From: Paenibacillus catalpae
Lineage (GTDB): Bacteria; Bacillota; Bacilli; Paenibacillales; Paenibacillaceae
Assembly: GCF_900112695.1 (NCBI RefSeq)
Contig: NZ_FOMT01000007.1
Span: 1 to 64,000 of the forward strand
Length of the DNA stretch: 64,000 nt
Reading direction: 5' to 3'
A program made the translations under genes and the position numbers. The notes under the pieces were generated by a model that saw nothing but the letters and a program-made list of their open reading frames with translations, did not search any database and had not been told where the DNA came from. Shown piece after piece: positions 41,818 to 51,137 of the stretch (positions are counted from its first letter, which is position 1; each line of letters opens with the position of its first letter).

Positions 41818-42481
41818 TTGCTTTCAACCTCCTCTCGCCAATGCCAAGCAGCTTGGACATCGTAAAGATCAAGACAAAATAAATCAGAGCCGATACAAGC
41901 ATTGGTTCAAGCGATATGAATGTCGCACCCCGAATCGAGTTAGCCTGATAAGTCAATTCGGCGAAGCCGATAACCGACAGAACCGAGGATTCTTTTACAA
42001 CAACGACAAACTCGTTGCCAAGCGCCGGAAGCACATTTTTAAACGCTTGAGGAAGAATAATTTGTCGCATTGCCAGACTTCTCGACATCCCAAGCGAACG
42101 GGCAGCCTCCATTTGGCCTTTATCAACCGCCTGAATCCCCGCTCTCATAATCTCGGCGATGTACGCGGCGCTGTTAATGGTCAGAGCCAGGTAAGCAGCC
42201 GTAAAGATCCCGATATCAAACCCAAGGAAAATCGGAAGACCATAGTTAAACAAGAACAGCTGGACGATAAGCGGTGTCCCGCGAATAATTTCTACATATA
42301 CAGATCCGATCAGACGAAGCGGCCATAGTCCTGAAAGACGCAAAAACGATACCAGCGTTCCTAATACAAGTCCGCTAAGAACGGCTAGCAGAGAAACCTC
42401 CAGGGTCATTCTGATGCCTGTCCAGTAATAAGAGCCATATTCGTTCAGAAAAGAAAAATCCCAATGATACGCTAATTCCAT
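41810..42481 (-). CDS. polar amino-acid ABC transporter, permease
   Basis: 223 aa from ATG 42481 (TTG 42490 is an alternative). It has five or so membrane helices and the HisM/GlnP coupling motif EAARSLGMSRSLAMRQIILPQAFKNVLPALGNEFVVVVKESS. A typical start LNEYGSYYWTGIRMTLEVSLL is present. It pairs with the ATPase and binding protein on either side; the protein works as a dimer. Confidence 0.93.
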   Translation of the reverse strand: MELAYHWDFSFLNEYGSYYWTGIRMTLEVSLLAVLSGLVLGTLVSFLRLSGLWPLRLIGSVYVEIIRGTPLIVQLFLFNYGLPIFLGFDIGIFTAAYLALTINSAAYIAEIMRAGIQAVDKGQMEAARSLGMSRSLAMRQIILPQAFKNVLPALGNEFVVVVKESSVLSVIGFAELTYQANSIRGATFISLEPMLVSALIYFVLIFTMSKLLGIGERRLKASD

Positions 42482-42557
42482 TGCTGTCAACCCTGCCTTC
42501 TGTATTCACATGAAAAGGGAAATAGCGGCTTACTCCTCTATTTCCCTAATCATCGAT

Positions 42558-43418
42558 TTATTGCTCCGAGACTGCTGTCATTTCCGAAACCCATTGATCA
42601 ATCTTCTTGTCTGCAATCAGATGATCAAGCGTTTTTTGAATTTCCGCCAATAGACCGGCTTCCCCTTTATTAACAGCGACAGCTGATCCGCTGTTCTCGT
42701 ATTCAGGTGAAATTGCCGTCAGTGCAAGATCCGAATTTGTGTTCGCGTAACCTTGAGCAACCGGAAGCTCAGCGATAAGGGCATCCACCTTTTTCGATTT
42801 CAGCTCAAGAACCAAATCCGTTGTTTTACCCAAAGACTTCAGCTTTGCCCCTTTGATGCCTTGGGCAATTTTCTCTTGCGTAGAGCCCATCTGAACACCA
42901 ATGGCTTTGCCTTCAAGATCAGCCATCGTATTGAATTTTGCGTTATCCTCAGCACGCACAAGGACGCCTTGCTTCGCTTCGTAATAGATCTTCGAGAAGT
43001 CTACGGCTTTCGCGCGTTCCGCATCCGGTGTCATACCCGCGATTACGAAGTCGATTTTGCCAAGCTTCAGCTCTGCAAGCAGGTTGCCGAAGTCCATATC
43101 TTTAATCTCCAGATCAACACCAAGATCCTTTGCGATTTCTTTCGCAATCTCGATGTCGAAGCCTACGATTGTATCTTTCCCATCAATATTCTTATGGAAC
43201 TCATATGGCGCATATTCCGCGCTTGTTCCAAGGACGATTTTGCCGGCTTTCTTAATGTCCGCCAGCTTGCCCGTTGCCTCTGCAGCACCGTTGTCAGCCG
43301 AAGCCGCCGGGCTTTCATTAGACGATGCATTATTCCCATTTTTGTTGCCGCCGCATGCTGCAAGCGTCAGTACGACAACCAAAGTTAATACCAATACCAA
43401 GCTTTTCTTAACTGTCAT
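42558..43418 (-). CDS. polar amino-acid ABC transporter, substrate-binding lipoprotein
   Basis: 286 aa from ATG 43418, with AGGAG 9 nt upstream. Signal peptide and lipobox LTLAAC (Cys at about residue 22), a short Asn/Ser/Ala linker, then a type II periplasmic-binding fold (about 48-280): KIVLGTSAEYAPYEFHK, VGFDIEIAKEIAKDLGVDLEIKDMDFGNLLAELKLGKIDFVIAGMTPDAERAKAVDFSK. The ligand is a polar amino acid; cystine, arginine or glutamine cannot be told apart here. First gene of the three-gene operon. Confidence 0.93.
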   Translation of the reverse strand: MTVKKSLVLVLTLVVVLTLAACGGNKNGNNASSNESPAASADNGAAEATGKLADIKKAGKIVLGTSAEYAPYEFHKNIDGKDTIVGFDIEIAKEIAKDLGVDLEIKDMDFGNLLAELKLGKIDFVIAGMTPDAERAKAVDFSKIYYEAKQGVLVRAEDNAKFNTMADLEGKAIGVQMGSTQEKIAQGIKGAKLKSLGKTTDLVLELKSKKVDALIAELPVAQGYANTNSDLALTAISPEYENSGSAVAVNKGEAGLLAEIQKTLDHLIADKKIDQWVSEMTAVSEQ

Positions 43419-43456
43419 GTCATTCAACTCCTGATGTCTGATCATTAAAAACTAGT

Positions 43457-43475
43457 TGATTATAATTCATAATCA
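43457..43475. promoter_or_regulatory. 19-bp inverted repeat over the -10 of the ABC operon
   Basis: TGATTAT-AATTC-ATAATCA, perfect 7-bp arms. The minus-strand -10 (TATAAT, 43459-43464) lies inside it, so a bound protein would block the promoter. The repressor is unknown. It sits about 40 nt before the binding-protein start. Confidence 0.5.
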
Positions 43476-43668
43476 CGCATAAAGATACAGGTTTTTTCTC
43501 CCATTATTTTCAGTTTTTCTAAGCCGTCAGTCCTAAAAACAGCCTTCTATGGAAGCATTCCCATTTCCATGACAATCCTTCCCCAACGCTTCTGTTAAAA
43601 ACTTCATCCTAAAGCCAAGATAACGAGTATAATAAGAGCTTACCCAATCCAATAATGAGGTGCTTCGA

Positions 43669-43971
43669 ATGTCCATTAGCTTCACATCTTCAATCATTAG
43701 CCGATTAAAACGGGAAATAACGGAGATAGAGCGGCAGATTGTTAATGATAAGAATAAAATCGCCAAAATAAATGCTAAAGTCAAACAGCTTCAAAAGGAC
43801 ACCACTGAAGGCTCCTCGCCGGCAGACCAGAGCAAATTGACTCAGATCAAAAAGCTGAGCGCACAAGCTGCACAATTAGCGGACATGCAAGCCGATCTGG
43901 CCAAGCAGTTGTCCGTGAAAAACGCGGAGCTCAGGCTTCAGCTTGCAAAGGACAAAGAAAAAGGGATGTAA
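43669..43971 (+). CDS. small coiled-coil protein, function unknown
   Basis: 100 aa from ATG 43669, with GAGGTG 6 nt upstream. Two long charged helices with heptad-like spacing (about residues 5-45: IISRLKREITEIERQIVNDKNKIAKINAKVKQLQK; and about 58-97: LTQIKKLSAQAAQLADMQADLAKQLSVKNAELRLQL) are joined by a Ser/Pro/Gly turn, so an antiparallel hairpin is likely. No signal or membrane segment. I do not recognise the family. It is a lone plus-strand gene between two minus-strand operons. Confidence 0.75.
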   Translation: MSISFTSSIISRLKREITEIERQIVNDKNKIAKINAKVKQLQKDTTEGSSPADQSKLTQIKKLSAQAAQLADMQADLAKQLSVKNAELRLQLAKDKEKGM

Positions 43972-44012
43972 CTCCATAACGGGCTACATCCACTGAAAAG
44001 ATCATAATTAAA

Positions 44013-45284
44013 TCAAGCTTCTGAGCTGTTCTTGCTGGATAGCAGCAAATTCAGCAGAATAGCTGTAACGGATCCCGTTACGATCCCGTTCTGAAGCAGC
44101 ATTTTCGCAAAATCCGGCAATTGGTCGAAGATTTGCGGTACCGCTGACGAACCGAGGCCGATGGCAATGCTGCAGGCAGCGATAAGCAGGTTTCGCTCCT
44201 GCCGCAGATCTACTTCTGACAATATCGAGATGCCGGATGCCGCAACGGAGCCGAACATAACAAGCATCGCTCCGCCAAGCACCGCGTTCGGGATAACGGT
44301 TGTAATAGCGGCAAGCTTTGGCAGCAGGCCGAGCACAACCATAATTCCGCCAGCCGCAAAAATGACATCCCTGGTCTTTACGCGAGTCAGCGTGATCAAG
44401 CCAACATTTTGCGAAAAAGCCGTATAGGGAAACGCGTTAAATAAGCCGCCAAGCATAATCGCCGCCCCTTCGGAACGCAAACCGTTAATGATCTGTTTCT
44501 GCTCAACCTTCTGATCCGTCGCCCGGCCGACTGCCAAGTAGACGCCTGTCGATTCCACCATGCTTACAATATTGACTATAATCATCGTAAAGACTGCAGT
44601 TAGGCTAAATTGCGGTGTGCCGAAGTAGAACGGCTGAACGATGTTAAACCATGATGCTTCGGAGACAGGCGCTAAGCTAACCATCCCCATCGAGTATGCC
44701 GCAATGGTACCAACGGCAAGCCCGATCAGAACGGAAATAGATCGCAAGAAGCCTTTAGCGAACCGATTAACGAGCAAAATGACGACTAGCGTGCCAAGAG
44801 CCAATAGTAAATTGCGCGGCATGCCGAAATCGCTGCTGCCTTGACCGCCGGCAACATTATTCATCGCTACGGGGATCAATGAAAGTCCAATGATCGTAAC
44901 GACCGAACCGGTGACGATAACAGGAAAGAACTTTAACAGCTTCCCGTAGAGCGGTGCGGCCAATACAACAAATAAGCCTGATAAAATAATCGCTCCATAG
45001 GCAGTCGCCAAATTCGAGGCCGAAGCAATCGCTATAATCGGACCTACTGCCGTAAACGTGCAGCCGAGTATAACGGGCAGTCTGCTGCCAAAATATTTCG
45101 TACCCAGCACCTGCAAAATTGTCGCAAGCCCGCAGGTGAACAGATCTGCTGCAATTAAGTATGCCATCTGTGCGCCGTTCAATTGGAGTGCGCCTCCGAC
45201 GATTAACGGAACGACAACAGCACCCGCGTACATCGCTAAGACATGCTGAAACCCTAATGTAATTGCCCTTTGTTTGCCCAGCAT
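44013..45284 (-). CDS. pbuX: xanthine permease
   Basis: 423 aa, about 12-14 membrane helices, of the NCS2 uracil/xanthine:proton symporter family. Signatures: GFQHVLAMYAGAVVVPLIVGGALQL near the start, FGMPRN, the conserved FSQNVGLITLTRVKTRDVI region and GIMVVLGLLPKLAAI. In B. subtilis xpt-pbuX is an operon with a guanine riboswitch, and the same arrangement holds here: the start is 3 nt past the xpt stop. Confidence 0.94.
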   Translation of the reverse strand: MLGKQRAITLGFQHVLAMYAGAVVVPLIVGGALQLNGAQMAYLIAADLFTCGLATILQVLGTKYFGSRLPVILGCTFTAVGPIIAIASASNLATAYGAIILSGLFVVLAAPLYGKLLKFFPVIVTGSVVTIIGLSLIPVAMNNVAGGQGSSDFGMPRNLLLALGTLVVILLVNRFAKGFLRSISVLIGLAVGTIAAYSMGMVSLAPVSEASWFNIVQPFYFGTPQFSLTAVFTMIIVNIVSMVESTGVYLAVGRATDQKVEQKQIINGLRSEGAAIMLGGLFNAFPYTAFSQNVGLITLTRVKTRDVIFAAGGIMVVLGLLPKLAAITTVIPNAVLGGAMLVMFGSVAASGISILSEVDLRQERNLLIAACSIAIGLGSSAVPQIFDQLPDFAKMLLQNGIVTGSVTAILLNLLLSSKNSSEA

Positions 45285-45286
45285 AC

Positions 45287-45889
45287 CTATACCGTCTCCT
45301 TTACCAGCACTTTGGCAGGTTCCTGAAAATAGATTTCCCCTGGCGCCATTTTGGAAATGGTCGCAAGCGACTCAACGCTGACATTCATCTGCTCAAGCAA
45401 TCCTCGTCCCTCTTGAAACCCTTTTTCAATCACGCAGCCTACACCTGCCAGTTCAGCTCCAGCTTCACTAACGATTTGAACTAAGCCAACAAGCGCTGCC
45501 CCTGTCGCAAGAAAGTCGTCTACGATGAGCACTTTATCTTCCGGTCCCAAATAATTTTTAGAAATCGTCACCTGGTAAGTTTCTTGTCTTGTAAAGGAGT
45601 GGACGGACGCGGAATAGACCTGCTCGGATTGCGTAACCGCCTTTTTCTTCTTGGCATAAACAAACGGAACTTGTAGAGCAATGCCAACAGCCATCGCAAA
45701 TTGAATGCCGCTTGCTTCAATCGTCAGCACCTTCGTAATCGGCTTGTCCGCAAACCGTCTGGCAAATTCCCTGCCAATCTCTAACGCAAGCGCCGTGTCC
45801 ACTTGATGATTCAAGAAGGAGTCCACCTTAAGTACCGTATCGGACAATATCAATCCTTCTTCGCGTATTCGATCTTCCAGCACTTTCAT
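45287..45889 (-). CDS. xpt: xanthine phosphoribosyltransferase
   Basis: 200 aa. It converts xanthine and PRPP to XMP. The PRPP loop is VLIVDDFLATGAALVGL (about residues 125-141); the start MKVLEDRIREEGLILSDTVLKVDSFLNHQVD is characteristic. First gene of the xpt-pbuX operon and controlled by the guanine riboswitch upstream. Confidence 0.96.
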   Translation of the reverse strand: MKVLEDRIREEGLILSDTVLKVDSFLNHQVDTALALEIGREFARRFADKPITKVLTIEASGIQFAMAVGIALQVPFVYAKKKKAVTQSEQVYSASVHSFTRQETYQVTISKNYLGPEDKVLIVDDFLATGAALVGLVQIVSEAGAELAGVGCVIEKGFQEGRGLLEQMNVSVESLATISKMAPGEIYFQEPAKVLVKETV

Positions 45890-45917
45890 CGTTAGTATAC
45901 CGCTCCTCTTCGTAATG

Positions 45918-45968
45918 TAAAAAAAAGGGACAAGCCCCTTAAGCTAATGCTCAAGTGTGGCCTGTCCC
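45918..45968 (-). terminator. riboswitch-controlled terminator before xpt
   Basis: Minus strand: GGGACA at the 5' side pairs with TTGTCCC at the 3' side, followed by eight T. The loop carries a second small stem CTTGAGC-ATTA-GCTTAAG. It lies between the aptamer (46056-46124) and the xpt start, as expected for an OFF switch. Confidence 0.88.
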
Positions 45969-46055
45969 TACGACATCCCTATTCGTGTACGCTAATCTAA
46001 TCCTATATCTCCCCAAAAAAAGAGGACAGAAATATAAAACGTGAAAAGCGAATCA

Positions 46056-46124
46056 CTCATAGTCGGATAGTTGCAATGGTTATCCGGTAGAAACTTTTGG
46101 GCCATATCCCCAAGATTATATGAG
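46056..46124 (-). ncRNA. guanine riboswitch (purine aptamer)
   Basis: On the minus strand the aptamer starts CTCATA and ends TATGAG (P1). Between them are the conserved ATAATC...GGGATATGGCCC, GTTTCTACCGG and a final CCGACTATGAG. The specificity base before the closing P1 is C, which selects guanine over adenine. With the following terminator it should stop transcription of xpt-pbuX when guanine is plentiful. The rest of 45890-46342 holds the terminator at 45918 and the EPS terminator at 46200, and no gene. Confidence 0.93.
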
Positions 46125-46199
46125 TTGCATTTAAAAAAGCATTTACCATAATACTAGGAATGTCTAGTAGATTACAAGTGGTAAGTTTTTGAAGAAACA

Positions 46200-46244
46200 A
46201 AAGACTTCCCACCAAGTTCGTTAGAACTGATGAGAAGTCTTCTT
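46200..46244 (-). terminator. terminator of the exopolysaccharide cluster
   Basis: Arms AAGACTTC (46201-46208) and GAAGTCTT (46234-46241) with an inner GTTC/GAAC pairing; on the minus strand AAAGAAGACTTC...GAAGTCTTTTG. It lies about 100 nt past the last glycosyltransferase stop. Confidence 0.7.
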
Positions 46245-46342
46245 TAACTAAAAACTACCGAGCACCTCGAATCATGACCTGTGGGGTCCTCCTTATATAA
46301 ACGATAGGATGATTGCAATAACGGATGATCCCTCCTTTTTTT

Positions 46343-47515
46343 CTACACGGTGAACTTGATTGGCGATACTGCTGCTTGCTCTTTAGGCAACGGAATGCGC
46401 TCGGAGTACACATCTTTCATCTCTTCAACGATGTTGGGAATATCAAATGATTCTGCTTTTTCCCAGCTGGTTTTCCCCATCTCAGAACGCAGTTTTGGAT
46501 TTAGATAAAGTTTCAGCAGCGCTCCAGTGGTTGCCGCCACGTTTCCGACCGGTACTCTATAACCATTCTCGTTCGATGCTACCAGTTCTCGATTGCCTCG
46601 AATATCCGTAACAACCATCGGTTTTCCAGCTGACATCGCTTCAAGCAGCACCTTAGGAAGTCCTTCACGCTCAGACATTAACGCACAGGTATCCGCGATA
46701 TTCATCAGCTCCGGAACATCTCTGCGGAAACCTAAGAATAAGATGTTCTTTTCCAGATTCAATTGTTGGACCAACGCTCTCAAGACCGGTTCCCGGTCAC
46801 CAACTCCTGCCAGCAAACCAACAACAGGCACGCCAAGCTGGGTCAGTTCATGCAGCGCATATATGAGTTGCTCGATATTCTTATTGCGGTTCAGCTCTGC
46901 CACACTGAGCACCACAAATTCTTTACCGCTCAAACCAAGTTCATTGCGGAGCGAAGCGACTTTCTTAAGATCAATGTTCCGATAAGAGCTGACATCAACG
47001 CCAACACCCGGGATATATACAACCTTGTTCCGCACAGGAAATTTACTGGCTCTTTCATGATCTTCATGATTAATTGCTATAATGACATCCGTCCATCTCG
47101 CTAGCATTCGTTCAACCGGGTAATATAACAACCAGTTGAGCAGCGGCGAGCCTTTGAAGAAATGGAAGCCATGTGCCGTATAAATAACATTCTTACAGCC
47201 AGCCAGCTTGGCGGCTATTCGGCATACTACACTTGCATTGGGTGTATGGACATGAATCATATCGTATTGCTCTTCTTTAAATCGCTTTACCAATTGCTTT
47301 AATGCTTTAACATTCTGCATAGAGAACGGATTTCGACTAAACGGAATATCGTGACAGGCAATGAAGGCTCGTTTGACGTCTTCCTTGCAATGATCTGGGC
47401 TTGCATAAGCATGCACTTCATAGCCATGATACTTTAACATGTTCATGAATGGTATATGAAACACGGACAAATGAGAGTAAACCGTTGCTACATAGGCAAT
47501 TTTTTTCGTACTCAT
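46343..47515 (-). CDS. GT4-family glycosyltransferase
   Basis: 390 aa, two Rossmann-like domains (GT-B). The N-terminal acceptor half runs to about residue 185; the donor half shows VVLSVAELNRNKNIEQLIYAL, LLAGVGDREPVLRALV, ILFLGFRRDVPELMNIADTCALMSEREGLPKVLLEAMSAGKPMVVTDIRGNRELV, including the E-x7-E motif (EGLPKVLLE). No signal peptide; it works at the inner face of the membrane on lipid-linked sugar. Last gene of the EPS cluster; overlaps the previous stop by 4 nt. Confidence 0.9.
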   Translation of the reverse strand: MSTKKIAYVATVYSHLSVFHIPFMNMLKYHGYEVHAYASPDHCKEDVKRAFIACHDIPFSRNPFSMQNVKALKQLVKRFKEEQYDMIHVHTPNASVVCRIAAKLAGCKNVIYTAHGFHFFKGSPLLNWLLYYPVERMLARWTDVIIAINHEDHERASKFPVRNKVVYIPGVGVDVSSYRNIDLKKVASLRNELGLSGKEFVVLSVAELNRNKNIEQLIYALHELTQLGVPVVGLLAGVGDREPVLRALVQQLNLEKNILFLGFRRDVPELMNIADTCALMSEREGLPKVLLEAMSAGKPMVVTDIRGNRELVASNENGYRVPVGNVAATTGALLKLYLNPKLRSEMGKTSWEKAESFDIPNIVEEMKDVYSERIPLPKEQAAVSPIKFTV

Positions 47516-48657
47516 CGTAATCCTCCTTGAATATCGCCTACTTTAATTTTACGTCCTTTCACTTGATCATACAGGGATTCCCATTTCGCGATAATTGCGT
47601 CCATCTCATAATGGTTCATTACAAATTCACGGCCTTTTCTACCCATGACTTCCCTATCATTAGCCGATAGCGCCATTAGCGAAATCATTCTTTCGGCCAG
47701 ATGTTCACTATCAGAAGCTCTCGCCAAATATCCAGACATACCTTCTTTAACGACTTCCCGGTTCCCGCCTACATCTGTCGCTACCATCGGGAGCTCGCAT
47801 GCGGATGCTTCAAGCAAGACCATGGGCATCCCTTCCCATAGGGAGGACATGACATAGGCGTTTGAAGCGTTCATTATACGCGGAATGTCATCGCGAATAC
47901 CCAAAAACTTGATCTTGTTGTCGAGTCCAAGTGACTTAGATTGCAGTTCAAGAGCTTGCCGATCTTCTCCGTCGCCGACAATTAACAGCTGACACTTGCT
48001 ATTGTGCTGAATAACTTGTTTGAAGGATTTCAATAATGTCGGATAATCCTTAACCATAGACAATCTGCCGACTGCCAGCCAAACGAACTCATCTTCAAGT
48101 CCAAGCTCGTGACGAAGAGAATCGTACGAATCCGCATTTTTCTTGAATCGCTTCAAATTGATACCGTTTGGAACAAACATAATTTTTCTCTTTGTACTGG
48201 CTCCCTTTTGTATAAAGCTGTCTACCGCATCCTGACTCACATTGGTCATTAAATTACAAAGTGAATCTGTTAGCCGGTACATCAGCATCCTAATTTTCCC
48301 CCCTTCATTTGTGTTGTGCGCCGTTGAGATTAATACCGGCATATACGTAACGAGACGAGTTATTCTGGCCAGCAAGTTCGCATGGATCATATGACTGTGG
48401 ATGATATCCGGACTGAAATCCATGATCAGCCTTCTCAATTTCCATATCGCCCGCGGATCCGGGGCTCCTTTGTTCATATCCAGTGTATTGATTTGGATTC
48501 CTTCTCTGTTGAGATTCTCTACATTAATAGTAGGCTTAATCATGGAGATGATCTGAGCAGTCCAACCTTTCGCTGTCAGTCCTCTGGCCAGCTCAATGAC
48601 TTGCATTTCAGCTCCAGCATGATCCAAACCAGTGATAAGAAATAATATTTTCTTCAT
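47512..48657 (-). CDS. GT4-family glycosyltransferase
   Basis: 381 aa GT-B enzyme. It starts KKILFLITGLDHAGAEMQVIELARGL and the donor half has FVWLAVGRLSMVKDYPTLLKSF, LLIVGDGEDRQALE, IKFLGIRDDIPRIMNASNAYVMSSLWEGMPMVLLEASACELPMVATDVGGNREVV with the EGMPMVLLE motif. The closely coupled downstream gene is a paralogue, so the two probably add successive sugars. Donor and linkage are not predictable. Confidence 0.9.
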   Translation of the reverse strand: MKKILFLITGLDHAGAEMQVIELARGLTAKGWTAQIISMIKPTINVENLNREGIQINTLDMNKGAPDPRAIWKLRRLIMDFSPDIIHSHMIHANLLARITRLVTYMPVLISTAHNTNEGGKIRMLMYRLTDSLCNLMTNVSQDAVDSFIQKGASTKRKIMFVPNGINLKRFKKNADSYDSLRHELGLEDEFVWLAVGRLSMVKDYPTLLKSFKQVIQHNSKCQLLIVGDGEDRQALELQSKSLGLDNKIKFLGIRDDIPRIMNASNAYVMSSLWEGMPMVLLEASACELPMVATDVGGNREVVKEGMSGYLARASDSEHLAERMISLMALSANDREVMGRKGREFVMNHYEMDAIIAKWESLYDQVKGRKIKVGDIQGGLR

Positions 48658-48674
48658 ATCGGCAAGTCTCCTTC

Positions 48675-49685
48675 TTACCCACTTAATCGATTTTCATCAA
48701 ATTTGACTGACGTTACTTGGGCAGTTAGATCTTCCATACTCATGCTTACCATTCCATATTGTTTATTCAGCTTTTCAAAATGATCGATTATCTTTTTGAT
48801 AAAGATCCAGTTCTCTTCCTGGTTTCTCGCAAAATTATAAGGATGCCACCAAAGATGATAGACAAGACCATGCTTGGCGGCATAAGTCATGCTTGATAGA
48901 ATCCGTTGCAGGCGAAGACGTTCAAGCAATCGCAGCTTTCCGGAATACGGCCTTAGAAAATGACTGGCGGGTATATTGACCGGCATGCTGTCTGCTGACT
49001 CCTCTACCGAATAGCAGTTATGCCCGGAAAGGTTGAGATAGGTATCCATCAATCGAAACGCTCTTAACAGAAACGAATCATTTTTGCTGTATCCTTCCCG
49101 ATAAATCCAATGATCAGGGTTGCCTCGGTAGGACCGGATACCCTGCTCCTGAAGCACGCCTAAATAGGTTTCATTAAACTGATTCCTGGGGAAAACGATA
49201 CTTTGGATATTGTAGCCCTTCTTCTCTGCGATTCGAATGGCAGCTGCTATATCCGCATTAAATTGATCAACCGTCTGCCCTTCCTCTAAGCAATAATAAT
49301 GAGAAAACGTATGTGTAGATATTCGCTGGTACTTCGTTTTTTGAATAGCTTTTATGATTGAAGGTGCAAAATGAAACGATTCCTGCTGGCCGCCGTCAAT
49401 TGTTTGATCTGCAATATAAGGATAGGGAGATAAATTTTCATTTTTATAGGTTGGTTTTTGCTGCGGGATGCTGCTCATCATCTCATCTGCATGGTCACAG
49501 AACATAAGCCCAACTACTGCCCAGGTAGCATGGATGCGCTGCTCTTCAAACAGCTTTAGCAGCTTCGGGATGATTTCCAGCTCATTCGACATCTGTGCTT
49601 CATACTGATCCAATGTAACAATATCTCTTACTCCCCAGTACAACTCAAAATCAAGTGATATGACAAAGCGGCCATTGTTTTGCAT
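48675..49685 (-). CDS. polysaccharide deacetylase family protein
   Basis: 336 aa, cytoplasmic-looking with no signal peptide. A NodB-like barrel: FVISLDFELYWGVRD at the start (the Asp pair replaced by SLDFELYWG, as in the cytoplasmic branch), HATWAVVGLMFCD, ISTHTFSHYYC with the two metal His, and SIVFPRNQFNETYLGVLQEQGIRSYRG. The final HLWWHPYNFAR carries another conserved His. Such proteins sit in EPS clusters of exosortase and Wzy type; whether it deacetylates a sugar precursor is inferred. Confidence 0.8.
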   Translation of the reverse strand: MQNNGRFVISLDFELYWGVRDIVTLDQYEAQMSNELEIIPKLLKLFEEQRIHATWAVVGLMFCDHADEMMSSIPQQKPTYKNENLSPYPYIADQTIDGGQQESFHFAPSIIKAIQKTKYQRISTHTFSHYYCLEEGQTVDQFNADIAAAIRIAEKKGYNIQSIVFPRNQFNETYLGVLQEQGIRSYRGNPDHWIYREGYSKNDSFLLRAFRLMDTYLNLSGHNCYSVEESADSMPVNIPASHFLRPYSGKLRLLERLRLQRILSSMTYAAKHGLVYHLWWHPYNFARNQEENWIFIKKIIDHFEKLNKQYGMVSMSMEDLTAQVTSVKFDENRLSG

Positions 49686-49726
49686 GGATTAGTTTCATTC
49701 CTTATCTTAGAATAATTTTCTTTAGC

Positions 49727-51088
49727 TCAGTGCACCATTGATATGGTAAAGCGGTACTTCCCTGAAGAAGTTGATTCGATATAATCAACAAATTCGAAAT
49801 CCACTTCACATTGTCCGCCCATAATCGTTCTGGCATCCTCTACCAGTCTCTTGATTTCTTCCGAATAAACCTGATAATGATCGAGCTTCTTATTGGCAGG
49901 ATCTACAATAATCTTGATCCTGTCATATCTGTCTTGGACGACCTGAAATTTATTAATGAATGCACTCGACATCAACAAGCGGATAAACATCCTTCCATCT
50001 ATCCGGTCACCATTCTTATTGATGAAAATATCAGTCGTTCTTCCGATTACATCCTTCAGTAAGGGCATTCCCCGTCCACAAGAGCATTCTTCATCTGACA
50101 TAACGCCCATATCGCCTATGCGGTATCGAATCAATGGCATGGTATAGTTAGTCAGCAGAGTGATGACGATTTCTCCATATTCCCCTGGCTCCACGGGCTG
50201 TCCCTTGTCGTTAAGAATCTCTACATAATGGGTCATTGCCGATAGGTGTAATCCATGATGATGATCACATTCACATGCGATGTCGCCAACTTCTCTGGAA
50301 CCATAACGATTAAACACCGGCGCCTTGAACACCCTCTGAATGGTTTCGCGCATCTGCGGATGAAGGACGCCAGCCGAGGTCAGAACCGCTTTAGGCGTAT
50401 AAATATAAAGACCTCTTTCCTCAATGAATTTTGCCAGGTCATATAGATTTTCAGCAAAAGCAGTAATTTGCACAGGTTTAAATTCATTTAATTCATGGAT
50501 AAACTCTTTCATTCTGTCTTGCGTCATGCGGAAGGAATTTAACCAGCGCTCATTCCTCATCCATCTGCCTAAATACGTTTTTACGGTCTCTCTCCCAACA
50601 AGCGTGTCCCTTACAGACCCCCAGACATAGGCTCTTCTGCAGCCCATCTCCATACCGGTCCATTCATCATCTTGCAGCTTGACGGCTGAGCTCCAGTCCA
50701 TAAATTGTTTATCCTGAAGCAGCTTGATCGGTACCCCCGTTGATCCTCCCGACGATTCCTCAAAGGGTGAGCGCGAATCGAGATCATCGGATTTTAGTGC
50801 ATCAAAATGTCGCTTGATCGTATCTTTATCAAGCAGCGGAAGGTGATGAAAACGATCGAGGTGAACATTGCCACTCTCATCAACCGTTCCATTTTCAAGT
50901 AATAAATGCCGGTAATAGGGAACATGAACGTAAGCATGCTGTAACAGCGCCGTCAGCTTGGTCCGCTGTAACCTCAATATTTCTTGTTTGCTTAGCCATT
51001 GCCACTCGTCCAGTTTTTGTTTATATTTCAGTGTGTTCCCTTTTACTTTGAGCTCTATCTCCCAGGCCACCCGCTTAATATTGTTCAT
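49727..51088 (-). CDS. PaaK/CapK-like AMP-forming ligase
   Basis: 453 aa. It has the phenylacetate-CoA-ligase-type adenylation fold: FEESSGGSTGVPIKL (the P-loop, about residues 108-122), RRAYVWGS, VLTSAGVLHPQMRETIQRVFKAPVFNRYGSREVGDIACEC, and IGDMGVMSDEECSCGRGMPLLKDVIGRTTDIFINKNGDRIDG. CapK-like genes are common in capsule clusters; the proposed job is activation of an acyl or amino-acid group for decoration of the polymer. This role is not proven. Cys-rich CEC...HH and CSCG suggest bound zinc. Confidence 0.85.
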   Translation of the reverse strand: MNNIKRVAWEIELKVKGNTLKYKQKLDEWQWLSKQEILRLQRTKLTALLQHAYVHVPYYRHLLLENGTVDESGNVHLDRFHHLPLLDKDTIKRHFDALKSDDLDSRSPFEESSGGSTGVPIKLLQDKQFMDWSSAVKLQDDEWTGMEMGCRRAYVWGSVRDTLVGRETVKTYLGRWMRNERWLNSFRMTQDRMKEFIHELNEFKPVQITAFAENLYDLAKFIEERGLYIYTPKAVLTSAGVLHPQMRETIQRVFKAPVFNRYGSREVGDIACECDHHHGLHLSAMTHYVEILNDKGQPVEPGEYGEIVITLLTNYTMPLIRYRIGDMGVMSDEECSCGRGMPLLKDVIGRTTDIFINKNGDRIDGRMFIRLLMSSAFINKFQVVQDRYDRIKIIVDPANKKLDHYQVYSEEIKRLVEDARTIMGGQCEVDFEFVDYIESTSSGKYRFTISMVH

Positions 51089-51137
51089 TTTAGATTGCTC
51101 CTAACCGAACAGTGGTTGAGTTACTTTCTGAATATAT

